64,000 nt of DNA, taken from assembly GCF_900116105.1 (NCBI RefSeq), contig NZ_FPAC01000001.1, forward strand, positions 796,862-860,861. Reading direction: 5' to 3'. The first letter of the stretch is position 1. The number at the start of each line of letters is the position of its first letter. Under the pieces are notes generated by a model. It saw nothing but the letters and a program-made list of their open reading frames with translations. It had not been told where the DNA came from and searched no databases. The DNA is from Paenibacillus sp. 453mf. GTDB lineage: Bacteria; Bacillota; Bacilli; Paenibacillales; Paenibacillaceae. Position numbers and translations under genes: made by a program. Positions 43,382-52,046 of the stretch are shown here, piece after piece.

Positions 43382-43708
43382 ATGGGGAAAGAAGCAAACG
43401 AACAGTTTTTCCTTGACAAGTTAGTCAAATCCAAAGTTCATTTTGAACGGGCCCTTGATTGTAAGCACACGGAGTTTGATGACCTTTATCCCTATATGCT
43501 TGAACATCCTCAGTTCTTCTGGTATAAACGTTACGTCGCATGGTCGGAGCTTCTAACAGTAGTGAACCTGTGCGAAGAGTTATCCTTCTCATGGAGAGAA
43601 CAGTTTACACCTCATCAGGTAGAGTATGTTGAGCAACGGGTAATGTCGGCGAAGGTGCTTGATTTCTGGTTTGAGAAAAATGACAGTAAAGAGCACGCTT
43701 CACGTTAA
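43382..43708 (+). CDS. Hypothetical protein, 108 aa
   Basis: A soluble, aromatic-rich, mostly helical protein (HPQFFWYKRYVAWSELLTVV, then WREQFTPHQVEYVEQR). I do not recognise the family. It has a clean sigmaA promoter, an AGAGGAGG site and its own terminator, so it is an independently expressed gene. Confidence 0.7.
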   Translation: MGKEANEQFFLDKLVKSKVHFERALDCKHTEFDDLYPYMLEHPQFFWYKRYVAWSELLTVVNLCEELSFSWREQFTPHQVEYVEQRVMSAKVLDFWFEKNDSKEHASR

Positions 43709-43741
43709 GCTATATAAGGTTTTATCACGTAAATAACACGT

Positions 43742-43775
43742 AAGACCTAAATGCTCGCATTTAGGTCTTTTTTTG
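43742..43775 (+). terminator. Terminator of the 108-aa gene
   Basis: AAGACCTAAATG and CATTTAGGTCTT form a perfect 12-bp stem followed by seven T. Confidence 0.92.
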
Positions 43776-43808
43776 TACAATATTATGATGTACTGGAGGG
43801 AACAATTC

Positions 43809-44027
43809 ATGATTAGTGATGAGGAATTAAACAATCTGCGAGAATCAGGTGAGCGAATTCGTGTGGTGCGAGACGATCTGGAGAGCAACGATGTAATCGG
43901 TATTATTGTTGCTTGGAGCAGCGACCAGATTCTTGTTCGCCGGCGCAACCGAAGAGTCGTCAAGCTGGATCGGAAGTACAGCATCCAGCTCTTTTCAGAG
44001 CCCAGACAAAAACCGACGGAGCTGTAA
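43809..44027 (+). CDS. Small basic hypothetical protein, 72 aa
   Basis: Starts MISDEELNNLRESG at the ATG nine bases after GGAGG. The second half alternates beta-strand residues with Arg pairs (IVAWSSDQILVRRRNRRVVKL), as in small SH3-like or nucleic-acid-binding barrels; this is only a structural impression. It runs 68 bases ahead of the carboxymuconolactone decarboxylase-like gene on the same strand. Confidence 0.65.
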   Translation: MISDEELNNLRESGERIRVVRDDLESNDVIGIIVAWSSDQILVRRRNRRVVKLDRKYSIQLFSEPRQKPTEL

Positions 44028-44095
44028 GGATAAACACTCCAGATATTACCTCGTCAGGGATTAGCATAGATATGGATCAAGTGGAGAAAGTACCA

Positions 44096-44470
44096 ATGAT
44101 ACGTCTATATAATTCTTTCGACGAAGGATGTGCTTATGTGACATTAATCAATAATAAGGTTCATGCTTATAAGGATCAGATTGGGCACTTGTCAGAGACG
44201 CTGCCTGATGTCCTTAAGTCCTATCATGATTTTACAGGGGAATGCTTTAAGGAAGGCGAGCTCGATCTGAAGACGAAGCAGCTCGTTGCTCTTGGAATCG
44301 GATTATTCGCTAATAATGAAGTATGCACCTTATATCATGTGCAAGAAGCGCTCTCCAAAGGGGCCAGCAAGCAAGAAATTATGGAGACGGTGGCTGTTGC
44401 TGCTGCCATTGGCGGGGGACATGCTTTATCTCAAGGCGTCATGCGTGTCCAAGCTGCATTGAACAACTAA
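44096..44470 (+). CDS. Carboxymuconolactone decarboxylase/AhpD-like protein
   Basis: A 124-residue all-helical protein of the CMD/AhpD family: ELDLKTKQLVALGIGLFANN then EVCTLYHVQEALSKGASKQEI. The His and one Cys of the AhpD site are present (CTLYH), but the CxxC pair is reduced to a single Cys, so classical disulfide chemistry is doubtful. The ATG at 44096 follows GGAG by nine bases; an in-frame ATG eight codons upstream is the alternative. No peroxiredoxin partner is adjacent. Confidence 0.82.
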   Translation: MIRLYNSFDEGCAYVTLINNKVHAYKDQIGHLSETLPDVLKSYHDFTGECFKEGELDLKTKQLVALGIGLFANNEVCTLYHVQEALSKGASKQEIMETVAVAAAIGGGHALSQGVMRVQAALNN

Positions 44471-44497
44471 CCGCTGTTATTTAGTGAATCGGTTACA

Positions 44498-44566
44498 AAC
44501 ACCACCGAATCTGTGCTGCTCTCAGATCTAACTTGAGATGCAGGCATCGATTGCGGTGGTGTTTAT
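44498..44566. terminator. Bidirectional terminator
   Basis: AAACACCACCG and CGGTGGTGTTT arms enclose an inner CTCAGATCTAACTTGAG hairpin, between convergent genes. Confidence 0.75.
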
Positions 44567-44937
44567 TATAAAGTCAAGGAAGTGCCTCCTAAATAAATTT
44601 GCATCCGTTTGTACAGCTCATCTTTATATTTTGTCCCAGGGATGTGAATATGAACGAGATGTCCTCGTATAGAAGCCATTGCCTGAATCTCACCGTCATA
44701 TAGATTTACACTGTTCAGGTGTATATCCATACGTCTGAATTCTTCCTGTACCTCATCAAGCAGAACAGCTACACGCGCAATTCCCGCTCGAATAATCTCC
44801 ATATACAGCTCAGGGGTCTTCAGCTCGGCATGATTACTCATGACTTGAAGATCGCGATTAAAAATTTTGATGACCATCAAGAGCTGAAGATAGCTCTTAA
44901 TTAGTGTATGTTCTTCCGTTAGCATTTTCGCTGTCAT
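44566..44937 (-). CDS. Hypothetical protein, 123 aa
   Basis: A soluble protein starting MTAKMLTEEHTLIK at the ATG that follows AAGGAGG. The first 75 residues are helical and the rest has short strands (VNLYDGEIQAMASIRGHLVHIHIPG). I do not recognise the family. It overlaps its own terminator at the stop codon. Confidence 0.65.
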   Translation of the reverse strand: MTAKMLTEEHTLIKSYLQLLMVIKIFNRDLQVMSNHAELKTPELYMEIIRAGIARVAVLLDEVQEEFRRMDIHLNSVNLYDGEIQAMASIRGHLVHIHIPGTKYKDELYKRMQIYLGGTSLTL

Positions 44938-45105
44938 CGGGATCCCTCCTTGTTGTAAGAGCGAACTCATGTTCTTATTCTATGCTAAGGAGCTTCACTT
45001 TATCAACTTATTGATTGTATTTTTATTAGAACCTTACATAATTCGTCCCGTTTATTCAAATAATGTATATATCTTCAAGAATTCACGAGGAGGACTGTTA
45101 AAGCG

Positions 45106-45969
45106 ATGACGATACGAAAGCAAAGAAGAAGAAAACTGAAAAAGAAAGTGCTCTCTTCCTTTAGATGGGGGAGTTTGCGAATGTTCGTTATGATGCTGGC
45201 TGTGAGTATGGGATGGATGAATGCGGCCGGATCTATGGTACATGCTGAGCCTCTGAAGAAGGTCGCGATTATCATTGATGATTTGGGAAATGGGATGAAG
45301 GGGACAGAAGAAATCATGAGTTTACCGACAAAGGTAAATGTTGCGATAATGCCGTTTCTGCCTACAACCAAAAAAGATGCTGAACTTGCGCACCAAAAGG
45401 GGATCGATGTGCTTATACACATGCCGATGGAGCCGCACAAAGGAAGAAGGGACTGGTTGGGGCCAGGAGCAATTACTTCGGATCTGTCCGATGGAGAGGT
45501 ACGGAAAAGAGTAGAGGCTGCTATTGATAATGTTCCCTATGCCATCGGTATGAACAATCATATGGGTTCTAAAATTACGACAGATCGGCGTATTATGTCC
45601 ATCGTGCTTGATGTATGTAAAGAAAGAGGTCTATTCTTTGTCGACAGCAAAACAGATTATAAATCTGTCGTGGCAGAGCTGGCTGAACAGAAGGGGCTGC
45701 CGCCAGTAGTTAATCATATCTTCCTGGATGATCATCACTCGATTTCTCATATTACGGGACAGATGAAGCTCGCAGAAAAAAAGCTGGAGACTCAGGACAC
45801 CTGTGTCATGATCGGTCACGTAGGAACGCAGGGACATATGACTGCAGGTGTGATCCGAGACTCCATATCTCGCTGGTCAGGCAAGATTGAAACAATCAGT
45901 ATTAGTGAGATGGTGAAGCAGGTCTGGAATTGGACCCCGGATTCTACATTACCGACAAATAATAAATAA
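45106..45969 (+). CDS. Divergent polysaccharide deacetylase (YibQ/DUF610 family)
   Basis: A 287-residue exported protein. A strongly basic N-terminus (RKQRRRKLKKK) is followed by a signal/anchor helix (about 24-43) ending near MVHAE. The mature part has VAIIIDDLGNG, NVAIMPFLPTTKKDAELAHQKGID, IHMPMEP and GMNNHMGSKITTD, the hallmarks of the divergent polysaccharide deacetylase family. Role unknown in this group; cell-wall or spore polymer modification is plausible. Its last 26 bases overlap the convergent amidase gene. Confidence 0.85.
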   Translation: MTIRKQRRRKLKKKVLSSFRWGSLRMFVMMLAVSMGWMNAAGSMVHAEPLKKVAIIIDDLGNGMKGTEEIMSLPTKVNVAIMPFLPTTKKDAELAHQKGIDVLIHMPMEPHKGRRDWLGPGAITSDLSDGEVRKRVEAAIDNVPYAIGMNNHMGSKITTDRRIMSIVLDVCKERGLFFVDSKTDYKSVVAELAEQKGLPPVVNHIFLDDHHSISHITGQMKLAEKKLETQDTCVMIGHVGTQGHMTAGVIRDSISRWSGKIETISISEMVKQVWNWTPDSTLPTNNK

Positions 45970-46651
45970 TGCCTGAGCTAATGGCTTGAGCAATTTTCTT
46001 TTGTCCCGCGATACTGCTAAGGAGAGCACGGTCTTCAGGATTGCTGATGAATCCGGCCTCTACAATAACAGACGGCTTATTAACATGATTAAGCAGATAA
46101 AAGGGCTTACCCCATTCTACTTGTCGATTGGTATCATACATTTCATTGAGCGATTGCTGGATGGAATCCGCAAGCATATAGCTTCTTGCTTCTTGTTGAT
46201 GCAGCACAATGGGTCCATGTGTGCGTGACTTCTTGCTCCAGTTAACATGGATACTGACAACCGGATCGGAGGGCACATGATCACTAAGGCCCTTGCGCTG
46301 TGCCAGATCTCTCATATGGCGTGAGTGACTCCGCAGCCAATGATTATCGTCACTCAGCGCGTAATCATCGTCTCGATTAAGAACGACAGGATAGCCTTTA
46401 CTTTTAAGGATCATAAATATTTTTTGCGAAATGGCAAGGTTGATATCCTTCTCCAGCAAATCATCTGCAGAGGTTCCTCCGTCAATGCCGCCGTGACCGG
46501 CATCGATAATAATGACAGGGTGGCGAAATAAATAATTGGATATTTCAGGCTCCTTGTTATGTTTAGGTTCTGCAGCCGTAGAGGGTGTCTCCTGAAGCAG
46601 CAATATACATAAGATGGCAAGGACAATGGACGATTTTTTATAATTAAGCAC
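45944..46651 (-). CDS. N-acetylmuramoyl-L-alanine amidase (Amidase_3), CwlD-like
   Basis: Cuts the amide between muramic acid and the stem peptide. The 235-residue protein has an N-terminal signal/anchor (LNYKKSSIVLAILCILLLQ) and a zinc amidase domain with IIDAGHGGIDGG (first His), a Glu ligand in LLEKDINLA, VSIHVNWS (second His) and IVEAGFISNPEDRALL (catalytic Glu). This layout and size match CwlD, which makes muramic delta-lactam in spore cortex. The start is GTG after AAAGGAGAG. It converges with a polysaccharide deacetylase gene (26-base overlap), and CwlD works with a deacetylase in Bacillus, though that partner (PdaA) is a different family. Confidence 0.87.
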   Translation of the reverse strand: MLNYKKSSIVLAILCILLLQETPSTAAEPKHNKEPEISNYLFRHPVIIIDAGHGGIDGGTSADDLLEKDINLAISQKIFMILKSKGYPVVLNRDDDYALSDDNHWLRSHSRHMRDLAQRKGLSDHVPSDPVVSIHVNWSKKSRTHGPIVLHQQEARSYMLADSIQQSLNEMYDTNRQVEWGKPFYLLNHVNKPSVIVEAGFISNPEDRALLSSIAGQKKIAQAISSGIIYYLSVM

Positions 46652-46845
46652 GCGGCTTCTCTCCTTTCTGGCATATGAAAAGACTCTTCCTATAGACTGC
46701 GCAGATTTAATGGTTTCATTCAGGTATGTCTGAATTTCACAATAATAGTGATTCATTAAACAGGAAGGTTTATTTCGCGTTGCTCCTGTACAAACTAATA
46801 AGAGAAGCTTCAAATACACAATCATGGGGAAGGGAGAACAGGTCG

Positions 46846-47061
46846 ATGGCCAAGGGAGATGAGCTGGTGAGATACATTACAGAACAGGTTATCGGATATA
46901 TAGGAACGCCAAAGGAAGAGCGGAAATATAAACGGAACAAAGTGAAAGAACCGTGGCACATGAAATGGTTTGGAATGATGCCTATGGGCGTTTCTATGTG
47001 GGTGAAGGACATCAAAAAACCAATTAAGCGGAAAAAGATGGACATGGACTCCAAATTATAA
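46846..47061 (+). CDS. yqzE: YqzE family small protein
   Basis: A 71-residue protein: MAKGDELVRYITEQVIGYIGTPKEERK, a basic middle (KYKRNKVKEPW) and WFGMMPMGVSMWVKDIKK near the C-terminus. This matches the YqzE family (in B. subtilis downstream of the comG operon), function unknown. The ATG at 46846 follows a GGGAGAACAGG site; the 40-codon upstream frame is unsupported. No comG genes are nearby here. Confidence 0.82.
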   Translation: MAKGDELVRYITEQVIGYIGTPKEERKYKRNKVKEPWHMKWFGMMPMGVSMWVKDIKKPIKRKKMDMDSKL

Positions 47062-47065
47062 AAGA

Positions 47066-47094
47066 AACAGCGCCTTTATTCGGCGCTGTTTTTG
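47066..47094. terminator. Terminator between yqzE and the secreted protein gene
   Basis: AACAGCGCC and GGCGCTGTT form a 9-bp stem followed by TTTT. The minus-strand gene stop lies inside it. Confidence 0.8.
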
Positions 47095-47999
47095 ATTTCG
47101 TTAGATGAGGGTACATAAAATGAACCACTTCCAAGGAGCTTATCCATCGGAATATAACGAATCTGTGCAGAGGAAGTTCCCGTCCGAGCAAAGGTTACAG
47201 CATGTTCAGATTGCTTGCTCTTCCAGGAGTGATACCCGATAATCGCCAGCGGTCCACTATACCACACATTATCCTTCCGTGCAGTAAATATAAGCCGCTT
47301 ATGTTGATCGATCTGATTCATGAGCCCGGCACTATTTCGTACCTTCAGCGCATCTGAGAGCAGCCACTGCAAGTTGGATGATGGGTTAAAAGGAATTGAG
47401 GCAAGCTTCAGGCGGCCAGGCTGTTCTTCGATCTGAATGCCAGCAAGGCTCTTGCTGCGAGTAATCGGGGAGGATTGATATGAAATAAAGTCAGGAAGCT
47501 GATCTCCATTAGAAGCATCAATATGGATTGAATTACCATCACGGTCTGTTAATTCCCAGTAAGCCAGCAATCCCTTGTATTTCATGAACTTGGGATCGTA
47601 CATGTCAATTGAAAATGCCATATCTTCCGGATACAGGAGAGAGCTGAACAATGGATTGCTGCCTGTACCATATTCCGTAACGGCATAACCACTGGATTCT
47701 GTTGCTGTAATCATGAGATAACCAACCGGCTCAGCCGCTTGAAGAATATGAACAATATAGCTGTGCGTTCCTGGACCCAAGGGCATAATCAGCAGTTTTG
47801 CATTGGTAAATTGGCTGAACTCTTGTTCCAACGAGAGCTTGGACAGTGTATCGTGTGCCAGTTGTTCGACTGCAGCCGGTGTTAGACTCTGATGAGCTGT
47901 GAATTGGGCTGAAGCATAGACGGAAGGAACATTTGTCAGAGAACATGAGATGACTAAGCTGGACATCACCAGAGCTATACGTTGTAATAGACGTTTCAT
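47076..47999 (-). CDS. Secreted hypothetical protein
   Basis: A 307-residue exported protein with a signal peptide (MKRLLQRIALVMSSLVIS, cleavage near VYASA-Q). The mature part contains GYLMITATESSGYAVTEYGTG, a segment like that in propeptide-type domains of exported proteins, followed by mixed alpha/beta sequence without obvious catalytic residues. I do not recognise the family. No ribosome site stronger than GAAACG is seen before its ATG. Confidence 0.65.
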   Translation of the reverse strand: MKRLLQRIALVMSSLVISCSLTNVPSVYASAQFTAHQSLTPAAVEQLAHDTLSKLSLEQEFSQFTNAKLLIMPLGPGTHSYIVHILQAAEPVGYLMITATESSGYAVTEYGTGSNPLFSSLLYPEDMAFSIDMYDPKFMKYKGLLAYWELTDRDGNSIHIDASNGDQLPDFISYQSSPITRSKSLAGIQIEEQPGRLKLASIPFNPSSNLQWLLSDALKVRNSAGLMNQIDQHKRLIFTARKDNVWYSGPLAIIGYHSWKSKQSEHAVTFARTGTSSAQIRYIPMDKLLGSGSFYVPSSNEIKNSAE

Positions 48000-48174
48000 A
48001 AACGTTTCAATACCCTCATTTCTTCGGGGAACTGTTAGATGAATAAATACTGCACCCGTTGTTCATAACCCAATTGTAATAATAAGGAAATGAAAAGGAT
48101 GCTGTATGGTGTTATGAATTTGGGCGGACAAGCACTATTTTTGACGAAAATAACCTATTGGCTCGACAAGACAC

Positions 48175-49137
48175 CTACTTTAGATGAAAAATACCGCAGC
48201 TGATCGTATTTACATTGATCTTGGGTTCATATTGCCATATCATCTCACTGCGCCTGGTATTATACTGATCCTGTACAGCCTGTTTCTTTTCTTCTTCCTG
48301 TTCCTCTTTCAGCAGATCCTCATAATAAATATCAACGACAGCCAGTTCTTCCTCGAGTCTTTGCTTCGCTGCATCTGCCCAGCTGTAATCGACAAGTTTT
48401 AATCTTGCATAGATGTGTTGTTCCAGCATTTCTCCTGCTGTTGTCAGTGGGATTTTGGCGGCCTGCGCATGCATATTCTCAGGAAGGCGAGGACTGAGCT
48501 CCTTCTTATTCAGCACTTGTCCAAAATTCTCGACAATCCTTCCAGTTAGCAGGGATACACCAAGAAAATGAAGCTCTTCCTTACGCATGTCACAGGAAAA
48601 TTCAATCTTGAAGCACACTCCAAGCCAGGGCTCATAGGATTTGGGAGTGGAAGCACTGATTTGGCGCTTGGAAGATTGTTCAAACAGGTTAACGTAAGCA
48701 CCGCCTTCACGCGAAGCAGAAAATATCTGTTTTAGCCTCGAGCTTCCATAGACGATATTCTCGCGCAGCACTCTCCCTGGACCAATCTGGGGAAGAGAAG
48801 GCGTATGACCAAAGTAGCGACCCAAGATGCTGTCTTTACCTTCATTAGCTGCATTCTCAGATGCTTTTGCAGTCTCGGCTTCAGCCTTCTTCTTCGCTGA
48901 TTCTTCTGCCTGATGATGAGCTTCTGCATCAAATATAAACGTAAAGGACATCGTTTCTGCAGGGGCACCGGTTCTGTCAACAAAGCCCCAATAATACGGA
49001 CGGTTAGTCAGCGCTTTATCTGCTTCAATGGACAGTTTCACGGTAACATGAGCAGGGGACTTTTCTAATATTTGGCATTCCATCGCTTCCAGATAAGTTA
49101 TAACGTAGGAGTGAACTTCCTCTTTCGACATGGTCAC
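48175..49137 (-). CDS. yqhG: YqhG family protein
   Basis: A 320-residue cytosolic protein matching YqhG of B. subtilis, which lies next to the SNF2 helicase gene yqhH there too. A lysine/alanine-rich linker (about 75-100; ESAKKKAEAETAKASENAANE) splits the N-terminal region. Conserved parts include YYWGFVDRTGAPAETMSFTFIFD and LGVSLLTGRIVENFG. Function unknown. The start is GTG, overlapping the stop of the helicase gene (GTGA), so the two are translationally coupled. Confidence 0.87.
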   Translation of the reverse strand: MTMSKEEVHSYVITYLEAMECQILEKSPAHVTVKLSIEADKALTNRPYYWGFVDRTGAPAETMSFTFIFDAEAHHQAEESAKKKAEAETAKASENAANEGKDSILGRYFGHTPSLPQIGPGRVLRENIVYGSSRLKQIFSASREGGAYVNLFEQSSKRQISASTPKSYEPWLGVCFKIEFSCDMRKEELHFLGVSLLTGRIVENFGQVLNKKELSPRLPENMHAQAAKIPLTTAGEMLEQHIYARLKLVDYSWADAAKQRLEEELAVVDIYYEDLLKEEQEEEKKQAVQDQYNTRRSEMIWQYEPKINVNTISCGIFHLK

Positions 49138-50906
49138 TTCAATAATCCCCCTTTTCCCACGGCTTTCTTGACGGGGGACGCTTCCTCCAGATGCTTAACT
49201 TCCTGTTTGATCGTGTTTAAGTTTTGCGACAGGGACTGCATTTTACGATTAATCTCTTCATCACTGCTGGATTCCAGCATGATCTTGGTCAGACTCTTCT
49301 CAAAAGATTCCTGCTTTTCATAACGTTCGAGAATGACATCCAGTCCGCCAATGACCATTTCAAACATGTTGATTTTTTCATGAAGCAGATTAAGGATATG
49401 CTCCTCAATCGTTCCTCTCGTTGCAAGATTATAAATTTTGACATCATTTTGCTGTCCTAATCGGTGTACACGGCCGATTCGCTGCTCTACACGCATGGGG
49501 TTCCATGGCAAATCAAAATTGATCATATTGTGACAGAATTGAAGATTAATGCCTTCTCCGCCAGCTTCTGTCGCAATCATAACCTGAACCCGTCCGCGGA
49601 ATAGATCCATCATCCAGTCTTTTTTGCCTCGATTCATTCCGCCTCGATAAGGTACGGCTGTCAAATCGCGCTCGCGGAAATAATTGAGCAAATATTCCTG
49701 TGTAGCCCGGTACTCGGTAAATACAATGACCTTCTCATTCATTTCTCTAATGAGCTCCATTGTTTTTTCCGCTTTTGTGTTAGACTTGATTGCTTTAATA
49801 TTGGCAACCAAATCCCATATGCGATCTCTCCAGGGAGAGTCCAGCGGCAGTTTCTTAGATAAATTGACAAGGGTAACGAATACGGCATCCCGGCTGCTGC
49901 ACACCTCTCTTTGGAGGGTGACCATAGAGAACATACTGCTCAGATTTCCGCCGGCGGAATGGAACTGGTCTTTGACGAAGGACGTTACACCGTCATATAG
50001 AGCCTGTTCCTCGGGTGAAAGTGTCAGATTAATATTCGTCACCTTGCGCTTCGTAAATTGAACAGGGCCTTCACCCCGCCGGTTCCGAATCATAACCTTG
50101 GCGAGCTCATCCTTCAATTGATCCTCGTTCTTGGCAAGCCGCTTATCCACTACAAAGTTAGCTGCAAAGTCGCCTTGTCTTCCAAGCTGCCCAGGCTTAA
50201 GCAGTGTAATTAGATTAAACAGCTCGCTGAGGTCATTTTGGACCGGTGTTGCGGTTAAGAGCAGGCAGTATTTCTTACGCAATTTCAGCATGAACTGATA
50301 GTTGGACGTTTTTTTGTTTTTTAGCTTATGAGCTTCGTCAATAATGATCATGTCGTAGTCATTGCTTAGCAAGATTTCCTGATGAGGATCTCGTTTGGCC
50401 GTGTCAATAGACGCAACCACAACGTCGTTATGCCACGAATAAGCTTTTTTTTGGGCAACCGCTGGTATTCCGAATTTGGAATTCAATTCCCTTACCCATT
50501 GCAGTACGAGTGATGCCGGAACTAAAATAAGAACTTTGGAGACAAGTCCCCGAATCATATATTCTTTTAAGATCAGACCTGCTTCAATGGTCTTTCCGAG
50601 TCCTACTTCGTCCGCCAATATCGCTCTTCCTGACATTTCAAAGAGCACTCTGCGCGCTGTATCGATTTGGTGGGGAAGAGGTGTCAGATCATGCAGATGC
50701 TTTAAGCATTGTATATCATCGAAACTGGGAACCAGAGATGCTTCTTCGGCTTTTACAGCAAGCTCGAACAGGCGATAATCTCCCCAGGGTCCTCCTTTGT
50801 TAAGGCGTGTGTTGAGTTCTGAAAGCCAATTTTGATTAAAGTGAACAGGAACTGGCAGTGAATGTGTTGCTTGTTCTGATGGAATTGGAGTTTGTTTTCT
50901 ATTCAT
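49134..50906 (-). CDS. yqhH: SNF2-family helicase, YqhH-like
   Basis: A 590-residue SF2 ATPase of the SNF2/RapA type. Motifs: ILADEVGLGKTIEAGL (Walker A, 97-112), IIIDEAHKLKN (Walker B, about 188), TATPVQND (motif III), and in the second lobe TEAGGEGINLQFC and VEQRIGRVHRLGQQ (motif VI). Proteins of this type translocate on double-stranded DNA; YqhH itself is uncharacterised. The gene is coupled to yqhG. The ribosome site is poor (GGAGG 14 bases from ATG), and a short upstream ORF ends exactly at the ATG. The gcv operon, divergent from yqhH in B. subtilis, is not here. Confidence 0.9.
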   Translation of the reverse strand: MNRKQTPIPSEQATHSLPVPVHFNQNWLSELNTRLNKGGPWGDYRLFELAVKAEEASLVPSFDDIQCLKHLHDLTPLPHQIDTARRVLFEMSGRAILADEVGLGKTIEAGLILKEYMIRGLVSKVLILVPASLVLQWVRELNSKFGIPAVAQKKAYSWHNDVVVASIDTAKRDPHQEILLSNDYDMIIIDEAHKLKNKKTSNYQFMLKLRKKYCLLLTATPVQNDLSELFNLITLLKPGQLGRQGDFAANFVVDKRLAKNEDQLKDELAKVMIRNRRGEGPVQFTKRKVTNINLTLSPEEQALYDGVTSFVKDQFHSAGGNLSSMFSMVTLQREVCSSRDAVFVTLVNLSKKLPLDSPWRDRIWDLVANIKAIKSNTKAEKTMELIREMNEKVIVFTEYRATQEYLLNYFRERDLTAVPYRGGMNRGKKDWMMDLFRGRVQVMIATEAGGEGINLQFCHNMINFDLPWNPMRVEQRIGRVHRLGQQNDVKIYNLATRGTIEEHILNLLHEKINMFEMVIGGLDVILERYEKQESFEKSLTKIMLESSSDEEINRKMQSLSQNLNTIKQEVKHLEEASPVKKAVGKGGLLK

Positions 50907-51161
50907 TTAAACGAAGCTAGCCTCCCCCGTTTTATGTTTAGCTGATTTGCATTTTTCATAGTATGGACGAAAGAGAGGATATTCATAACTGAGATGAAGG
51001 CAGCGCCAGAATTCATGCTGTGGATTCGCTAAAGAGGCAATGCTTATATTTGTGATATCGATGTGAAAGGGAGTGGGATTTTCATTGCATATTTTCATTA
51101 TGTAATCTTATAATGTTATGAAATGATATTTCCCATGGAATGAAAATGTGTAAAAGGAGTT

Positions 51162-51620
51162 ATGCTTAACTTGGAAAAAGTAGTTATAAATCAGATTGTT
51201 TCTGAACTATTGTTTCGTTCAGGCAGCAGCGCTGCCGTTACTATAGAGCCTTACTTTCCCGGTGGACGCCTGATCGGTGGAAAATATACCTTGAATTCTC
51301 ATTGCATTACGATGTACACCGAAGTTATTAAACAGCAATGCCAGCAGTTGTTTGGTTCGAATGAACGCGTATATGATTATTTTAAGGTTGTTCTAGCTCA
51401 CGAACTAGGTCATGCGGCAGATGTTTATTTGGCTTCACTGAGCGATGAATTAGATGATGCTGACGATGAGAGAGGCAGACAGATTGCTCTCCGAATCGAG
51501 GAGAATGCATGGGAGAACGGGATGAAGTGGATTGACGATATTGAACCTGGCTTTATCAACATCATATTGGATCAATCTTTGTCCGCATATCGTCAGGTTG
51601 TTCATTATGAGAGTGCTTAG
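51162..51620 (+). CDS. Putative HExxH zinc protein
   Basis: A 152-residue soluble protein with HELGHAADVYLA (about 84-95), a zinc-metalloprotease-type HExxH motif, and an acidic helix with EENAWENGMKW (about 119-129) that could supply the third ligand. The C-terminus is helical. No signal peptide is seen, so it would act in the cytosol. Family not recognised. AAAAGGAG sits only two bases from the ATG, so the TTG three codons later may be the true start. Confidence 0.65.
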   Translation: MLNLEKVVINQIVSELLFRSGSSAAVTIEPYFPGGRLIGGKYTLNSHCITMYTEVIKQQCQQLFGSNERVYDYFKVVLAHELGHAADVYLASLSDELDDADDERGRQIALRIEENAWENGMKWIDDIEPGFINIILDQSLSAYRQVVHYESA

Positions 51621-51638
51621 TCAAAAAATCCAAACAAT

Positions 51639-51674
51639 GCGAAAGCCGACTTTTGTACAGAAGCCGGCTTTCGC
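51639..51674. terminator. Hairpin after the HExxH gene
   Basis: GCGAAAGCCG and CGGCTTTCGC arms form a long stem with one mismatch. The T-run is weak on both strands, so termination is likely but not certain. Confidence 0.6.
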
Positions 51675-51727
51675 TATATGAATAAGTTAAACGAATGTTT
51701 TACAAATCCGATGCTTAAACGCTCCAA

Positions 51728-51919
51728 TTAACGTGATTCCCCACCTTTTTTGCCGATTTCTTGATAAAAGTCTTTGTCATGGTTTTTAGAAGTAGCCTCT
51801 CCGCCTTTTTCACCGATTTCCTGATAAAATTCCTTATCATGATTTTTTGCCGTTGCTTCTCCACCCATACGACCTGCTTCTTCGCGACTCATTTTGTTTC
51901 GGTTGTTGTTGTTTGCCAT
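51728..51919 (-). CDS. KGG-repeat stress protein (GsiB-like)
   Basis: A 63-residue very hydrophilic protein built of Gly-rich repeats (EAGRMGGEATAKNHDKEFYQ, then EIGEKGGEATSKNHDKDFYQ, then EIGKKGGESR). This is the KGG motif of general-stress protein GsiB, an LEA-like hydrophilin. AGGAGTG precedes the ATG at 51919. The two internal repeats are nearly identical in protein and DNA. GsiB is controlled by sigmaB in Bacillus; no clear sigmaB promoter (GTTTAA-GGGTAT) is seen here. Confidence 0.88.
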   Translation of the reverse strand: MANNNNRNKMSREEAGRMGGEATAKNHDKEFYQEIGEKGGEATSKNHDKDFYQEIGKKGGESR

Positions 51920-51998
51920 TGTAATCACTCCTAAATTTTATTTTTTATGACATGCTTGAGATCCATTTCATATCCTATTAAAAAGGCGGATTCGAAAC

Positions 51999-52046
51999 TA
52001 TATATACTCTTGATTAAAGCAGCTTAAAGTATTATGAAATTGATCG
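51999..52046 (+). repeat. Intergenic element, copy 2
   Basis: TATATATACTCTTGATT, GCAGCT and GTATTATGAAATTGAT in the same order as the copy at 24203-24246. It lies in the 325-base gap between the KGG gene and the MurB homologue (51920-52244), which holds no other supported feature. Confidence 0.5.

Noticed and set aside
48080..48203. 37-codon plus-strand frame (MKRMLYGVMNLGG...) between the secreted-protein gene and yqhG
   Set aside because: AAGGAA is immediately adjacent to its ATG, there is no promoter, and its end overlaps yqhG; too weak to call.
50907..51098. 63-codon frame ending at the yqhH start
   Set aside because: No ribosome site and no family resemblance; kept only as a possible leader ORF in the yqhH note.
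51734..51910. Tandem direct repeats as a CRISPR-like or satellite array
   Set aside because: The repeats are the coding repeats of the KGG stress protein, in frame and protein-conserved; no CRISPR array is present in the window.
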